DNA from: CAWUIO01 sp963922455
GTDB lineage: Bacteria; Bacteroidota; Bacteroidia; Cytophagales; Microscillaceae
Direction: 5' to 3'
Assembly (NCBI GenBank): GCA_963922455.1
Contig: CAWUIO010000001.1
Span: 111,324 to 175,323 of the forward strand
Length of the DNA stretch: 64,000 nucleotides
The stretch's first letter is position 1; each line of letters begins with the position of its first letter. Made by a program: the position numbers and the translations under genes. This document shows positions 25,786 to 36,300 of the stretch, piece by piece. Below the pieces are notes generated by a model. It was not told the origin of the DNA, did no database searches, and worked only from the letters and a program-made list of their open reading frames with translations.

Positions 25786-28222
25786 GTTAGCATCTCAAAC
25801 CCCAACTTCTCAATCCGAAACCACATCCTGTTACCATTGCGGGGAGGCCTGCGCAGATGATAAGATACAGATTGACGATAAAAGCTTTTGCTGCTATGGT
25901 TGTAAAACGGTTTATGAGATATTAGCGGAGAATGATTTATGTAATTATTATGCCTTAGAGCAAAGTCCGGGTTCTAAGCAGAAGATATCCGAATGGGGAG
26001 ATCGTTTTGCATTCTTGGATAATCCTGATATTGCGGCGCATGTACTTCGCTTCTCGAGCGATACTTTACAAAAAGTGCATTTTTACTTGCCAAGTATTCA
26101 TTGTAGCTCGTGTATTTGGCTTCTGGAAAACCTATACCGGCTCCGTAGGGGCATTTCTTATTCTCGGGTTAATTTTGGCCGCAGAGAGCTGAGTATCCAG
26201 TTTGATCCCCGGGAGGTGAGCCTGCGCGAATTGGCCGAACTCCTAGCTTCCTTGGGCTATCCCCCAGAAATTCATTTAGACCAGTTAGAAAGAAACAGCC
26301 AAAGAAAAAATCAAAAAACCTTATATTACCAGATTGGTATCGCCGGTTTTTGCTTTGGGAACATCATGCTACTCAGTTTTCCCGACTATTTGGCGGTGGA
26401 AGATTGGGTGCACGAGGAGTATAAATATTTCTTTGGCTATTTAAATATCCTGCTCTCCCTACCAGTTCTGTTTTATGGGGGAATGGATTATATCAATTCG
26501 GCTTTCCGGGCCCTGGCCCAGCGGAATATTAATCTGGATGTCCCAATTAGTCTGGGAATCTTGGCGCTCTTTGGAAGAAGTTTGTACGAGATTTTAACCT
26601 TGACCGGGGCGGGCTATTTAGACTCCTTGGCCGGCTTGATCTTTTTTCTTTTGGTGGGTAAATGGTTTCAAAGCCAGACCTATGAGCAATTATCTTTTGA
26701 CCGAGATTACCGTTCTTATTTTCCCTTGGCGGTTCAAGTCAAGGATCTTACTACCCATAAGACGCAAAGCAAAACCGTGCGGGATTTGAAGAAAAATGAG
26801 CTTATGCTTATACGTAACCAGGAATTAATCCCCGCCGACAGTATCCTCCTGAGTGAGCAGGCCTACATAGATTATAGCTTTGTTACAGGGGAGACCGAAC
26901 CTTTGGAAAAAATACAAGGCGACTTTATCTATGCTGGCGGAAGGCAAATTGGCCCGAGCATTGAGTTGGCCGTCCAGAAAGAAGTAGAACAAAGTTATCT
27001 CACCCAGCTCTGGAACCATGACGCTTTTCAAAAAGATCATGAAGAGCCAGCCAACCAACATATTGCGCTTTTGAGCCAATATTTTACCTTAGGCACTTTG
27101 CTTATTGCTTTTGGAGCCGCCCTTTACTGGTATTTTGCCGATTCGGGACAAATGTGGAATGCTTTTACAGCTGTCTTAATTGTAGCGTGTCCTTGTGCCT
27201 TGGCTTTATCGAGCCCCTATGCTTTAGGAAATACCATGCGTATTTTTGGCTTGAATCATTTTTATACCAAAAGCAGCGAGGTTATTGCCCGATTGGCCCG
27301 GATTGACTACTTAGTCTTTGATAAAACAGGTACTATCACCCACGCCGACGGAAGCACCATTGCCTGGGAGGGAGAGCTCGATGCCGCTGAAAAAGCCTAT
27401 ATTGGGGCATTGTCCCGTCAATCTACCCATCCCCTGAGCCGTAAAATTGCTGATTTTTGGCAAGAAGAGCCTGCTTGTCGCTTAGATGATTTTGAAGAAT
27501 GGCAAGGAAAAGGAATTATTGGCCGTTTTGATTCAAGCTGGGTAAAAATGGGCTCCGCTTCATTTTTAGGGGTACACCCCGAGACGGATAACCTGGAAGA
27601 TAAAGCGCAGCAATCTCGGGTCTATGTAGAGATTAATGGGGAGTACCGGGGGTATTTTGTCATTCAGAACCAGTACCGAGACGCTTTTCCTGATCTGATC
27701 AAGGATTTAGGATCTTCTTATCACTGTGCACTCCTTACCGGAGACAATGCTTCGGAAAAACAACGCTTAAAAAATTTCTTCCCCAGCCGAAGCCCTATTT
27801 TATTCAATCAAAAGCCCGAAGACAAACTATCTTTCGTAAATAATAAACAAACGGAGGGAAAAAATGTTCTTATGTTAGGTGACGGCTTGAATGATGCCGG
27901 AGCCCTCAAGCAAAGCCAAGTGGGGATTAGCTTAACCGAAGATACTACCTCTTTTTCACCCGCTTGCGATGCAATCCTTGATGCTTCAGCTATTGGGCAA
28001 CTTTCCAAGTTTTTGAAGTTTTCGCACACAACCATAAAGATTATTCGTCTAAGCTTTATTTTATCTTTACTTTACAATTTGGTAGGCGTATCCTTTGCCG
28101 TAGCCGGGATGCTTACTCCGGTTTTAGCTGCGATTTTAATGCCTCTTAGTTCGGTGAGTGTGGTAGCTTTTGTCGTGGGCCTGAGTAACTGGCTAGCCTC
28201 AAGAGAAGGATTTAAGATTTAA
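25778..28222 (+). CDS. CcoI/FixI-type copper-transporting P-type ATPase
   Basis: 814 residues of the P1B ATPase family, moving Cu+ across the inner membrane for cbb3-type oxidase assembly. The N-terminus has a cysteine cluster (CYHCGEAC...CCYGC, about 18-45) followed by a ferredoxin-like metal-binding site (HCSSCIWLLE, about 107-116). Then come eight predicted helices with CPC at 471-473, the phosphorylated Asp in DKTGTIT (515), and the hinge GDGLNDA (701-707). The extra N-terminal cysteine cluster separates it from CopA. No ccoN, ccoO, ccoP, ccoS or ccoG is in the window, so its usual partners are elsewhere. It overlaps the DUF6787-like gene by 8 bp. Confidence 0.93.
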   Translation: MSKLASQTPTSQSETTSCYHCGEACADDKIQIDDKSFCCYGCKTVYEILAENDLCNYYALEQSPGSKQKISEWGDRFAFLDNPDIAAHVLRFSSDTLQKVHFYLPSIHCSSCIWLLENLYRLRRGISYSRVNFGRRELSIQFDPREVSLRELAELLASLGYPPEIHLDQLERNSQRKNQKTLYYQIGIAGFCFGNIMLLSFPDYLAVEDWVHEEYKYFFGYLNILLSLPVLFYGGMDYINSAFRALAQRNINLDVPISLGILALFGRSLYEILTLTGAGYLDSLAGLIFFLLVGKWFQSQTYEQLSFDRDYRSYFPLAVQVKDLTTHKTQSKTVRDLKKNELMLIRNQELIPADSILLSEQAYIDYSFVTGETEPLEKIQGDFIYAGGRQIGPSIELAVQKEVEQSYLTQLWNHDAFQKDHEEPANQHIALLSQYFTLGTLLIAFGAALYWYFADSGQMWNAFTAVLIVACPCALALSSPYALGNTMRIFGLNHFYTKSSEVIARLARIDYLVFDKTGTITHADGSTIAWEGELDAAEKAYIGALSRQSTHPLSRKIADFWQEEPACRLDDFEEWQGKGIIGRFDSSWVKMGSASFLGVHPETDNLEDKAQQSRVYVEINGEYRGYFVIQNQYRDAFPDLIKDLGSSYHCALLTGDNASEKQRLKNFFPSRSPILFNQKPEDKLSFVNNKQTEGKNVLMLGDGLNDAGALKQSQVGISLTEDTTSFSPACDAILDASAIGQLSKFLKFSHTTIKIIRLSFILSLLYNLVGVSFAVAGMLTPVLAAILMPLSSVSVVAFVVGLSNWLASREGFKI

Positions 28223-28245
28223 CTTGTACCAAACACTTAAGCGAT

Positions 28246-29397
28246 ATGTCAAGGGCCCCTTTACAAGCTCGGCTAGAGGCAGCTCTGGATTCATGGCGGG
28301 AAAAGCACCTGCCAGAAAAACTAAAATCTAGTTTGGAAGTCTACCTGGGAGATTCTCAAGGCCGCTTGTATCCATCGCCAGATTCTGCCCAAAGCAGCCA
28401 GTATATTTACCAAATTGCTTCCATGACCAAGCCCTTGACCAGTTTGGCTGCTATACTTCTCTGGGAAGAAGGGAAGTTTCAATTAGAAGATCCTGTCAGT
28501 GATTACATCCCTGAGTTTGCTCATATGAACATATTGCATAAGCAATCCCGTACCAAGGGACTCCCAGATGTAAAGGCGGCCCATAATAAAATCAGGATAA
28601 TCCACTTATTTACCCATACCTCGGGAATAGCCTATCCATTTCTGCATAAAGGGATTCGGGCTATTAGTCAATATTTGGGAGGTACCCAGATTGACAAAGA
28701 CTTAGCGGCCCACCAGAGCTATTGGGCGGAGTTGCCCCTCTTGCATGAACCCGGTGAGGGATGGACCTATGGACTCAGCACGGATATTTTGGGGCGTCTC
28801 GTTGAAATTGTATCAGGAAAAAGCTTTTCACAATTTTTGAAAGAACGTATTTTTGAGCCCTTACGCATGCTTGATACAGGGTTTTCCTTAGCCGAAAGTA
28901 AGTGGCCCCGCTTAGCACCTCGATGGCATCAGGGGACATTAGGCGGGTATATGAGCCAAAATCAGCGCTCGCCCCGAGCTTACACCTATACTTCACCGGG
29001 GGGAGGACTTTACTCAAGCTGCGAAGATTATGCGCATTTCTTGCAGATGTTATTATGCCAAGGGATTTTTGATGGAAAAAAAATAATAAGTGAAAAAACC
29101 ATTCCATTCCTTTTAGAAAATCATATCGCTTCCCTCACTGTCCAAGAAGAGCAATTTCCATTTCTTGAAGAGGTGCATCAATTCAGCTTAATGGGCATGC
29201 GTCATACAGGCCCCACGCCTCAGTATCCATTGAGTCAGGGGAGTCTTTCTTGGCTCGGCTCTAGCCATACAGCCTTTTGGCTGGATCCCTCACAAGATCT
29301 TTTTGGGATATTTATGAGCCAAATCACTCCCTTCCCTGGCGAGGATGTATTTGATTGGTACAAGGAGCTGCAGTTAGCCGTTTATGGTGTGTTATAA
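28246..29397 (+). CDS. Serine hydrolase of the class C beta-lactamase-like family
   Basis: 383 residues. The nucleophile motif SxxK is SMTK in ASMTKPLTSLAAILL, the second-site tyrosine is in GWTYGLSTD, and a later GSSH segment stands where the KTG-like triad lies. The family includes esterases, D-amino-peptidases and penicillin-binding proteins; real beta-lactamase activity is not implied. No signal peptide is seen, so it may act in the cytoplasm. It lies 23 bp downstream of the copper ATPase, same strand, probably by read-through. Confidence 0.88.
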   Translation: MSRAPLQARLEAALDSWREKHLPEKLKSSLEVYLGDSQGRLYPSPDSAQSSQYIYQIASMTKPLTSLAAILLWEEGKFQLEDPVSDYIPEFAHMNILHKQSRTKGLPDVKAAHNKIRIIHLFTHTSGIAYPFLHKGIRAISQYLGGTQIDKDLAAHQSYWAELPLLHEPGEGWTYGLSTDILGRLVEIVSGKSFSQFLKERIFEPLRMLDTGFSLAESKWPRLAPRWHQGTLGGYMSQNQRSPRAYTYTSPGGGLYSSCEDYAHFLQMLLCQGIFDGKKIISEKTIPFLLENHIASLTVQEEQFPFLEEVHQFSLMGMRHTGPTPQYPLSQGSLSWLGSSHTAFWLDPSQDLFGIFMSQITPFPGEDVFDWYKELQLAVYGVL

Positions 29398-29440
29398 GAG
29401 AGACCTGATTTAAAAGCAAGTCTTATACAACGTGCTTATA

Positions 29441-30010
29441 TCAATCCTCAAGGGTGGCATTTTCTATAATTTCTTCCTCGCTGATTTGACGAAAAGCAAA
29501 ATTATACCCTTCATAAATAGCAATGCCATAAAAAATAAGGTCAATCGGGCTAAATGATATAACCATTAACTCTGGGATTATGCTATAATCCATCAACGTT
29601 AAGGTTTGAAAATACCCCAAGCCTTCTGCCTGGGCCAAAAAGCCAATAAGACTGAACACATTTCCCAAAATACAGCCTATAAAGGCCAAAAATCCACCAA
29701 CATAGCCATAAATTGGATCTAAGCCTTTACCGGCATAACGAATCGCGTAGCCCACGAGTAGCCCAAGTGCTATCGCCATATATCCGATCTGGTAGCCCGA
29801 ATTCACTGTTACAACAGCCCACAGTGCCGCTCCGGCTAGACAAGCCATAATGCCTGCCGCCAAGCCCATCGGAAAGTTTTGCTCCCTGCGAAGTTTTTCT
29901 AAGTATTGTTTGAGCAGCTCCTCGTGAATACGTGGCCCTGTACGCTCTTCGTTTGGGTTGCTTGCATCCTGTTCTGGGTTTTCACCCGCGGGTTTATGCT
30001 GTTCTTCCAT
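29441..30010 (-). CDS. Conserved Bacteroidota integral membrane protein of unknown function
   Basis: 189 residues. A hydrophilic acidic N-terminus (about 1-46) is followed by four probable transmembrane helices (about 47-68, 74-90, 100-125, 145-165) and an acidic C-terminal tail (EEEIIENATLED). The pattern FPMGLAAGIMACLAGAALWA followed by GYQIGYMAIALGLLVGYAIR is, from memory, widespread in the phylum without a known role. Convergent with the serine hydrolase gene. The upstream 157 bp (30011-30166) hold nothing that I can name except presumably its promoter. Confidence 0.75.
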   Translation of the reverse strand: MEEQHKPAGENPEQDASNPNEERTGPRIHEELLKQYLEKLRREQNFPMGLAAGIMACLAGAALWAVVTVNSGYQIGYMAIALGLLVGYAIRYAGKGLDPIYGYVGGFLAFIGCILGNVFSLIGFLAQAEGLGYFQTLTLMDYSIIPELMVISFSPIDLIFYGIAIYEGYNFAFRQISEEEIIENATLED

Positions 30011-30166
30011 TTTGTATAAATTGCTTGTAATCTAGGTAAATGTAGGATCAAATGAGATCCATACCCCATCTAATTGAAGAAGCAATTTAGGGTGAAAATA
30101 CAAATTACTCAAAAACTTAACCTTGTTTTATGCCTAAAAGGAAATACGCCTCTTTTTAGAAAAGAT

Positions 30167-30295
30167 GGGGGCTGCCCCCGGGGTTCTCAGTCCCTACCAA
30201 AAAAGACACAATAAGGCCCCGGGGTCGGGCTTTCGCTACTCGCCGGCTCCCCACAGCCAGCGGCGGGCTCAAACAAGCCGCTCTATCCCTCAGCC
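30167..30295 (-). repeat. Structured intergenic element copy 6 (subfamily A)
   Basis: On the minus strand it begins GGCTGAGGGATAGAGCGGC and ends CCCCGGGGGCAGCCCC. P1 GGCTG/CAGCC, P2 common form, P3 GCC/GGC, P4 CCCCGGGG/CCCCGGGG (8 bp). Here the P1 5' end, not the P4 end, is next to a stop codon (30309), so its orientation to the gene is opposite to most copies. Confidence 0.85.
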
Positions 30296-30308
30296 AAAAA
30301 CCATATGA

Positions 30309-31799
30309 CTAAGGAATTTCAAAACGCGACTCTGGAGCAAAAGCTGAACCCAAAAAGGCAGAATTGATACTTTGTACACTCCAGTAATAGGTTCCCGAAG
30401 GGAGGTTTTTTAAAATAAATTTTTTATTACTGGAGGCATTTCCCCTTTCTGCTACTTTCCGGAAACCCGTTTCTATGTTAGCCATAGAGCTCACGATGTC
30501 AGAAGCATTGGGCTGGGTTCCAACTCTAACATTATAAGTCTGGATTTTGGAACTTGAGGCAGCCCAGCTTAAAGTAGTCTCATTTTCATTAAACACTGCT
30601 TTGAGGTTTTGAGGCGGGGCTTCTAAGGTAGAAGGTTTATTAATCTTATTTTCATACAAACGGGTGTGCAGTCTAAACTCTTGATCTTCACCACAAATAA
30701 GGACGTCGAGATCGCCATCATTATCAAAATCACCCCAAGCCACCGATCCAGAAGAAACACCTTGGAGCGGAGCTTTGATATCGGCAAAAAGTCCCCTGCC
30801 TAAATTTTGATATATTTTACTGATCCGTTGTTTTTGAAGAGTGGAGCCAGTAATCAAGATATCCAGGTCACCATCATTATCACAATCTCCCCAAGCTACT
30901 GCCCCACGAGAAACTTGGGGCAATTGGGTAGGAATACGAATAAAGTTCCCTGAATTGTTTTGGTAGATAGCCGTAATAGGACTGTTGTCTTTGTCTAGGC
31001 CACATAATAGTAGATCAAGATCTTGATCATTGTCATAGTCACCCCAAGCTACTGAGCTGCGCGATATTTGAGCAATATTGGCTTGAATATCAACAAAGCG
31101 CCCCTTATCGTTTTGGTATATTTTACTAACCGGCTTACGAATTTTAGAATTGTCCCGGCCTGTTATTATCAAATCCAAGTCCCCGTCATTATCATAATCG
31201 CCCCAAGCCGAATTACCATCAGATACTCCAAGAAGTTTATGGTCACTGGCAACAAATTTTCCTTCTTGATTTTGAAAGATAGTACTAACCCGGATATTGT
31301 CGGCATTTTTTCCGCTCATCAGTATATCAAGGTCTCCATCCGCATCGTAATCACCCCAACAGACAGAAGTTGCAAACAGGCCGGGAAATAGCACCTTTTC
31401 TCTTACCAGGCTTTGTTTGCCTACATTTTTATATAGTTCTGCTATGCGTTTAGATCCATTTTGGCCAGTAATGAGCAAGTCAACGTCTCCATCATTGTCA
31501 TAATCGCCCCAGGCAAAATTATTACATACTGTACTATTAACACCCGTAATGGATGAAGGGCATTCACTAAATCTTCCCTTTTCATTAACAAATACTTTGC
31601 TTATGCGCTTCTCTCCATTCCATCCCATCAAAAAGATGTCTAAGTCATTGTCATCATCAAAATCACCCCAGGCAACCGAGCTGTGTTTAATATTGGGCAG
31701 ACGGCTGGGATATTCGCTAAACTGTGCGGATACACTAGTACAGTAAAGTAAAAAAAAGCCAAACGTGCATTGAGTAAATATACGCTGTGATTTTTTCAT
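30309..31799 (-). CDS. Secreted FG-GAP/VCBS repeat protein
   Basis: 496 residues. A signal peptide (TFGFFLLYCTSVSAQ) is followed by seven repeats built on WGDYDNDGDLDLLITG, spaced about 50 residues apart; each carries a DxDxDGDxD calcium-binding loop and should form blades of a beta-propeller (about 35-385). The C-terminal roughly 100 residues are fibronectin-III-like (AVFNENETTLSWAAS...). No clear T9SS sorting tail is visible at the C-terminus (SRFEIP), although the protein neighbours T9SS-linked genes. Likely a calcium-binding adhesion or matrix protein. Same strand as the PorP/SprF gene, 31 bp apart. Confidence 0.88.
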   Translation of the reverse strand: MKKSQRIFTQCTFGFFLLYCTSVSAQFSEYPSRLPNIKHSSVAWGDFDDDNDLDIFLMGWNGEKRISKVFVNEKGRFSECPSSITGVNSTVCNNFAWGDYDNDGDVDLLITGQNGSKRIAELYKNVGKQSLVREKVLFPGLFATSVCWGDYDADGDLDILMSGKNADNIRVSTIFQNQEGKFVASDHKLLGVSDGNSAWGDYDNDGDLDLIITGRDNSKIRKPVSKIYQNDKGRFVDIQANIAQISRSSVAWGDYDNDQDLDLLLCGLDKDNSPITAIYQNNSGNFIRIPTQLPQVSRGAVAWGDCDNDGDLDILITGSTLQKQRISKIYQNLGRGLFADIKAPLQGVSSGSVAWGDFDNDGDLDVLICGEDQEFRLHTRLYENKINKPSTLEAPPQNLKAVFNENETTLSWAASSSKIQTYNVRVGTQPNASDIVSSMANIETGFRKVAERGNASSNKKFILKNLPSGTYYWSVQSINSAFLGSAFAPESRFEIP

Positions 31800-31830
31800 A
31801 AGAATAAGTTAGAAGATACATTTCGCTAGT

Positions 31831-33351
31831 TTAATAAGAATCCGGGAAACGAATTTTGTAAGCAACCCTACGGTTTTTTACTCGGTTTTCTTCACTAATA
31901 TTCGGTACCAATGGTTGGGATTCTCCGTATGCTTTAACAACAATTCTTTTAGGATCTATTAAATCTTGCCTTGCAAGGTAAGCCTTAACACTTTCTGCTC
32001 TCCGAAATGATAATTTATAATTGGACTCTTCGGCTCCGATATCACAAGTATGCCCGGCAAACTCTATAATTGCCTCGGGAAATTCCTGTAAAACTTGAAT
32101 TACACTGTCTAAAATTATTTGGGACCTTTTATCTAAGCCGTCATTATTGTATGCAAAACGTACTGCTCCATCTTCCAAGGCTGGTTTGGTTTTAGGGCTC
32201 GGTGGAGTAGGGGTATAGGTTACTTTTTGTACGTTTACCGGAGGGTTTGGAAAAGGCTCCATGGTCCAATCTTGAACAGGTTCCAGGGGGTAAGGGATGG
32301 GCAGATGTTCTTTGCGTCTTCTTTTCTGAAACCGTAAACCTACGGTGACTTCAAAAGCACTATTTCCTTGCCATACATCGGTAGTATTGGCAGTCGGTAT
32401 ATCTAAGCTAAATGTAAGGTAATACTTAGGTTGTTCCCATTGTAAAGCCCCAATAAAGGCATCATTGAAATTGTACCAAAGTCCTAGGCTTACAAAACCT
32501 TCCCGGAAGGTACCACTTTTTTTATTTTGAAATAAGCGGTAATTCAAGAAAGAACCGGCTATTACTTCATTATTTCCTGTTCTACGTATCCAGCGGATGT
32601 TTGGGCTCACACTCAATTTGTAATTCTCAAATACCCGCACTCCACCAGTTACCGTAATATGCCGGGGAAACTGATCATCGGTGTTGTCTAAGAAGTTGGT
32701 CTTCGGTGTATTCAGATTATTGACAGATACTCCTAAATAAGCCGACTCTCTACCCAAAGAATCTTTTTGATGCCACATGATACCTCCGCCGAGGGTAGCA
32801 AAATTTTGACTATTATCGTCCACAAACTCCCCGATATCGGCATTGGGATCAAAAAAACCTTGGTCAAATTGGCTGGAAGTAGTGAGATTGTCAATATTCA
32901 ACCTTCTCTGAAAATAAGCGCCTTGTAAGCCTAAGGAAAGAAAATTAAACTTTCCGTTCCGGTTTCCCAGCTTTAGATTGTAAGCTCCGGCCAGTACTCC
33001 ACCATTGGTTCGAAGTAAAGCGCCATTCTGATCGTGGACAAATGCGGCAGAAAGACTACCCCAGTGGTGCCCATCCTTTTTTCGTAAAAAAGGATAAATA
33101 CCCGTTAACATCGTTGTAGTGAAATCATCTCCAACGGCATTGGGTTGATGCTTATAATTTAAAAACAACTGTATTTCATCCCGGGTAGCGATCATAGCCG
33201 GATTGGTAAGAAGCGGCGTATTGTAATATTGTAATAAGTTGAAATCACCTTGTGCCTTTGCTTCGGGTAAGCAAACAGTAAGTAGGCATACAAAGAAAAG
33301 AGCCTGACTTAGGGACTGGCGAACACTATGATCAAGAGTAAATGTTTTCAT
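31831..33351 (-). CDS. PorP/SprF-family outer-membrane protein fused to an OmpA domain
   Basis: 506 residues. Signal peptide, then the PorP/SprF barrel (about 35-345) opening with the characteristic NLLQYYNTPLLTNPAM. A proline-rich linker (about 350-395) leads to an OmpA-like peptidoglycan-binding domain (about 395-506: EFAGHTCDIGAEESN, LSFRRAESVKAYL, KNRRVAYKI). PorP/SprF proteins anchor or help secrete partner proteins with CHU_C-type T9SS tails, which fits the 1421-residue partner 20 bp upstream. The OmpA fusion would anchor the barrel to peptidoglycan. Confidence 0.92.
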   Translation of the reverse strand: MKTFTLDHSVRQSLSQALFFVCLLTVCLPEAKAQGDFNLLQYYNTPLLTNPAMIATRDEIQLFLNYKHQPNAVGDDFTTTMLTGIYPFLRKKDGHHWGSLSAAFVHDQNGALLRTNGGVLAGAYNLKLGNRNGKFNFLSLGLQGAYFQRRLNIDNLTTSSQFDQGFFDPNADIGEFVDDNSQNFATLGGGIMWHQKDSLGRESAYLGVSVNNLNTPKTNFLDNTDDQFPRHITVTGGVRVFENYKLSVSPNIRWIRRTGNNEVIAGSFLNYRLFQNKKSGTFREGFVSLGLWYNFNDAFIGALQWEQPKYYLTFSLDIPTANTTDVWQGNSAFEVTVGLRFQKRRRKEHLPIPYPLEPVQDWTMEPFPNPPVNVQKVTYTPTPPSPKTKPALEDGAVRFAYNNDGLDKRSQIILDSVIQVLQEFPEAIIEFAGHTCDIGAEESNYKLSFRRAESVKAYLARQDLIDPKRIVVKAYGESQPLVPNISEENRVKNRRVAYKIRFPDSY

Positions 33352-33371
33352 ATTCTAATCAAGTTTAGGCC

Positions 33372-36300
33372 TTAACGAAATAAATTTATCATCCCTTGGC
33401 TACGTCCTTGGTACTTGAGTGGTGAGCCGTTGGTATAGCTTCCTTCAATAGTCCACAAATATTTTCCAGCTGGTTGTTCTTTGCCATTATGGCGTCCATC
33501 CCAACCTATTCGGGTGGCTTGCTCTATAGTTTCTGCCCGATAGACCAAATTACCGTCCCGGTCAAAAACTCGCAGATCAATTTCCTGGATACAGGTTCCG
33601 TGTACAATGAAGATATCATTGGACCGGTCCTGATTGGGTGTGAATAGACTAGGAATAAAGATTTCTTGTATGGCATCGCTTGAAATCTCTACCCGGATAC
33701 TATCTTGACCGGTACATCCAAACGCATCACTACCCGTGACGATATAGGTAGTACTTTGCTGGGGCTGTATGATTATTTCGTCCCCATTGGGACTTTGAGA
33801 AATAATATCGAGTGTGGGCTCCCAAGTGTATTGATCGGCTCCGGTAGCACTTAATGTGATAGTACAGCCAGGTACTCCCTCAATAGCACTAGCTCGAGCC
33901 TGTACTGAGGGGCTTGTATCTCGCACTGTGATAGAAAGAGTCTGATTAAGAACGTTCTCGTCACAGCCCCCTTTGGTAGCTCGGACAATCAGCGTATGGA
34001 CCCCACCTGGTAAATTCGAGATCGGGATGCGAAGGATACCCCCATTTCCCTGAACGGTATCGCTTACAGCAGTAGATCCCAGCCATACCTGGTAAATAAC
34101 ACCTTGCTCTGAGAGCCCTAAAAGGACGTCGGTAGTGCTATTTTGACAGAGTATCGAGTCTTCTAAGGCGATAGGAATACTGAGTAAAGGTAAAGCATCC
34201 AGGATATCTACATGAAAAGGGGCTGAGGTTTGACTACATAAGCCATTGGACACGCTCAGGGTATAAGCCCCTAGGGTATCTGCCGCGCTTATAGGATCAA
34301 TAATCAGGGTATCAAGGGTACTGATTATGGTTGTGTCTCTTCGCCAAATATACGATGTAGCTCCTTGGGCATCGGCAACCAAAACAAGTTCCTGACCTTC
34401 GCATAAAACCGTATCTCCTTGAAATGTGGTGGGAAGAGCTACTTCATTACTCACTTCAAGCATAAGGGTTTGATTTAGAATGGTATCTAAACAACCTACT
34501 TTATTTGCTAATACTTCCAGCGTAAATGTGCCATTGCTTAGACCGGTCACGGGCAAAAACAAATTACCCCCGTTACCCAAAAATGCAGAACCTAGGGTAT
34601 CTCCTTGTGCTCTGATTTGGTACACCACGTCAGCTTCTGAATTCTCAATCAAGACCAAGGTAGAACTTCCTTGACATACCACCGGATCTTGCACGCTGAC
34701 CGCTAGGTCTAAATTAGGCAGCGAGTTTACTTGAATGCGAAAGGGTGAAGATAATTGACTACAGCTTCCATTATCAACTTCCAAGGTATACTGGGCCAAA
34801 GTATCGGCTTCTTTGACGTTGGTAATCGTCAGGGTACTACTGTCGCTCACCAGGATATTATCTCTTCGCCAAGTAAAAGAAACGGCTTCGGTTTCGAGGG
34901 CCATAAGGGTGATGGTTTGGCCAAAGCAAATATTGTCTGGGCCATTAAAACTTACCACCGGACGTCGGAAGCACGGCATATCTTCTATATCGCGGTAATT
35001 GGGTGCTCCATCGCCATCATTGTCGGGCTCACTAAAAGGTCCTACACCAGAACCGTAACCAAGACCGCCTTGATCTTCATCATACAGATCAATTAATCCG
35101 TCTTGATCGGTGTCTCGAAAAGCCGGGTGATCGGGATCCAAATAATTGGCAATGCCGTCTTGATCTTCATCATCAACCCAATCAGGAACGTTATTTTGAT
35201 CAGAATCTGTTGTGGGGTAGTGTCCGGGAGATCCTTGGGAGGTCTCGTAGGCCTCTGCCCGGCGTATTAAATCATCCAGGGTACTCCCTTCTTCATTATC
35301 ATCAAAACCTTCAGCCCAATCTGGGATATTGTCATTGTCTGAGTCTTGCTCGATATAGTCGGGTTCGTCACTCCCGTCGGTATTAACGGGTAGGATGACG
35401 ACACCGCCCAAGATAGGGTCACCGAAACTGCCAAAAGGAGGGGTTTCATTGTATTGATTAAAAAAGGTATCGTAAGCATCGTTTAAGCCATCGCGATCAC
35501 TATCCACAAAGGGTGCTAAGGGAGGGATATATCCAGGGGTAGTTTGCCCTTCCCGGTTATCAGGAATCCCGTCGCTATCGGCATCAATATCCTCCCCATT
35601 GGGAATACCATCACCATCGGTGTCGGGGTAGGCGAGAGGGGTGCCCGGTAAGGCTCCAAAAACTTCAGGATCAACCCGGTCATCCAATCCGTCTTTATCC
35701 AGGTCATCTATCGTAAGGCCAAAGATGATCCCATTACCGTCCGGATCGCTTCCTCCAGCCTCAATGACATCCATAATTCCGTCATTATCGGAGTCTAAAT
35801 CAAAAATATCGGGTACACCGTCTAGATCTCGGTCATAGATATCATGAACCCCATCATTATTAGAATCTACAAATCCGGGAATATCGGGGTCTCGGTAGTT
35901 GGGCAAGCCGTCATTGTCATTATCTTGGCTGGGATCTAAGCCTTCGGGTGATTCTACCAGATCAGGAATGCCATCATTGTCATCGTCAATATCAATAGGG
36001 TCTAGAATTCCGTCGCGGTCGTGGTCATTGTTGGTACACTCGGGAGATTGCTGAATACTGTATTGAAAGTCGCTCTCAAGTTCTACACTGGCAAACCAAG
36101 AATTAACGGTATTTCGGTTTCCATTGTTGATTACCGAGTTAGGTGGGGTATAGGTCCAGCTTCTTTGAAAATTACTGCTGGTATCTAGTTGGAAAACATT
36201 AGAACCTGGATCAATGGTGAGTGTGCTGTTTGGGGGATCATCTAAGTTTACGTCATTCCAAAAAAGGGTGGGATTGGCAACATCCACGGGCCGTATGGCC

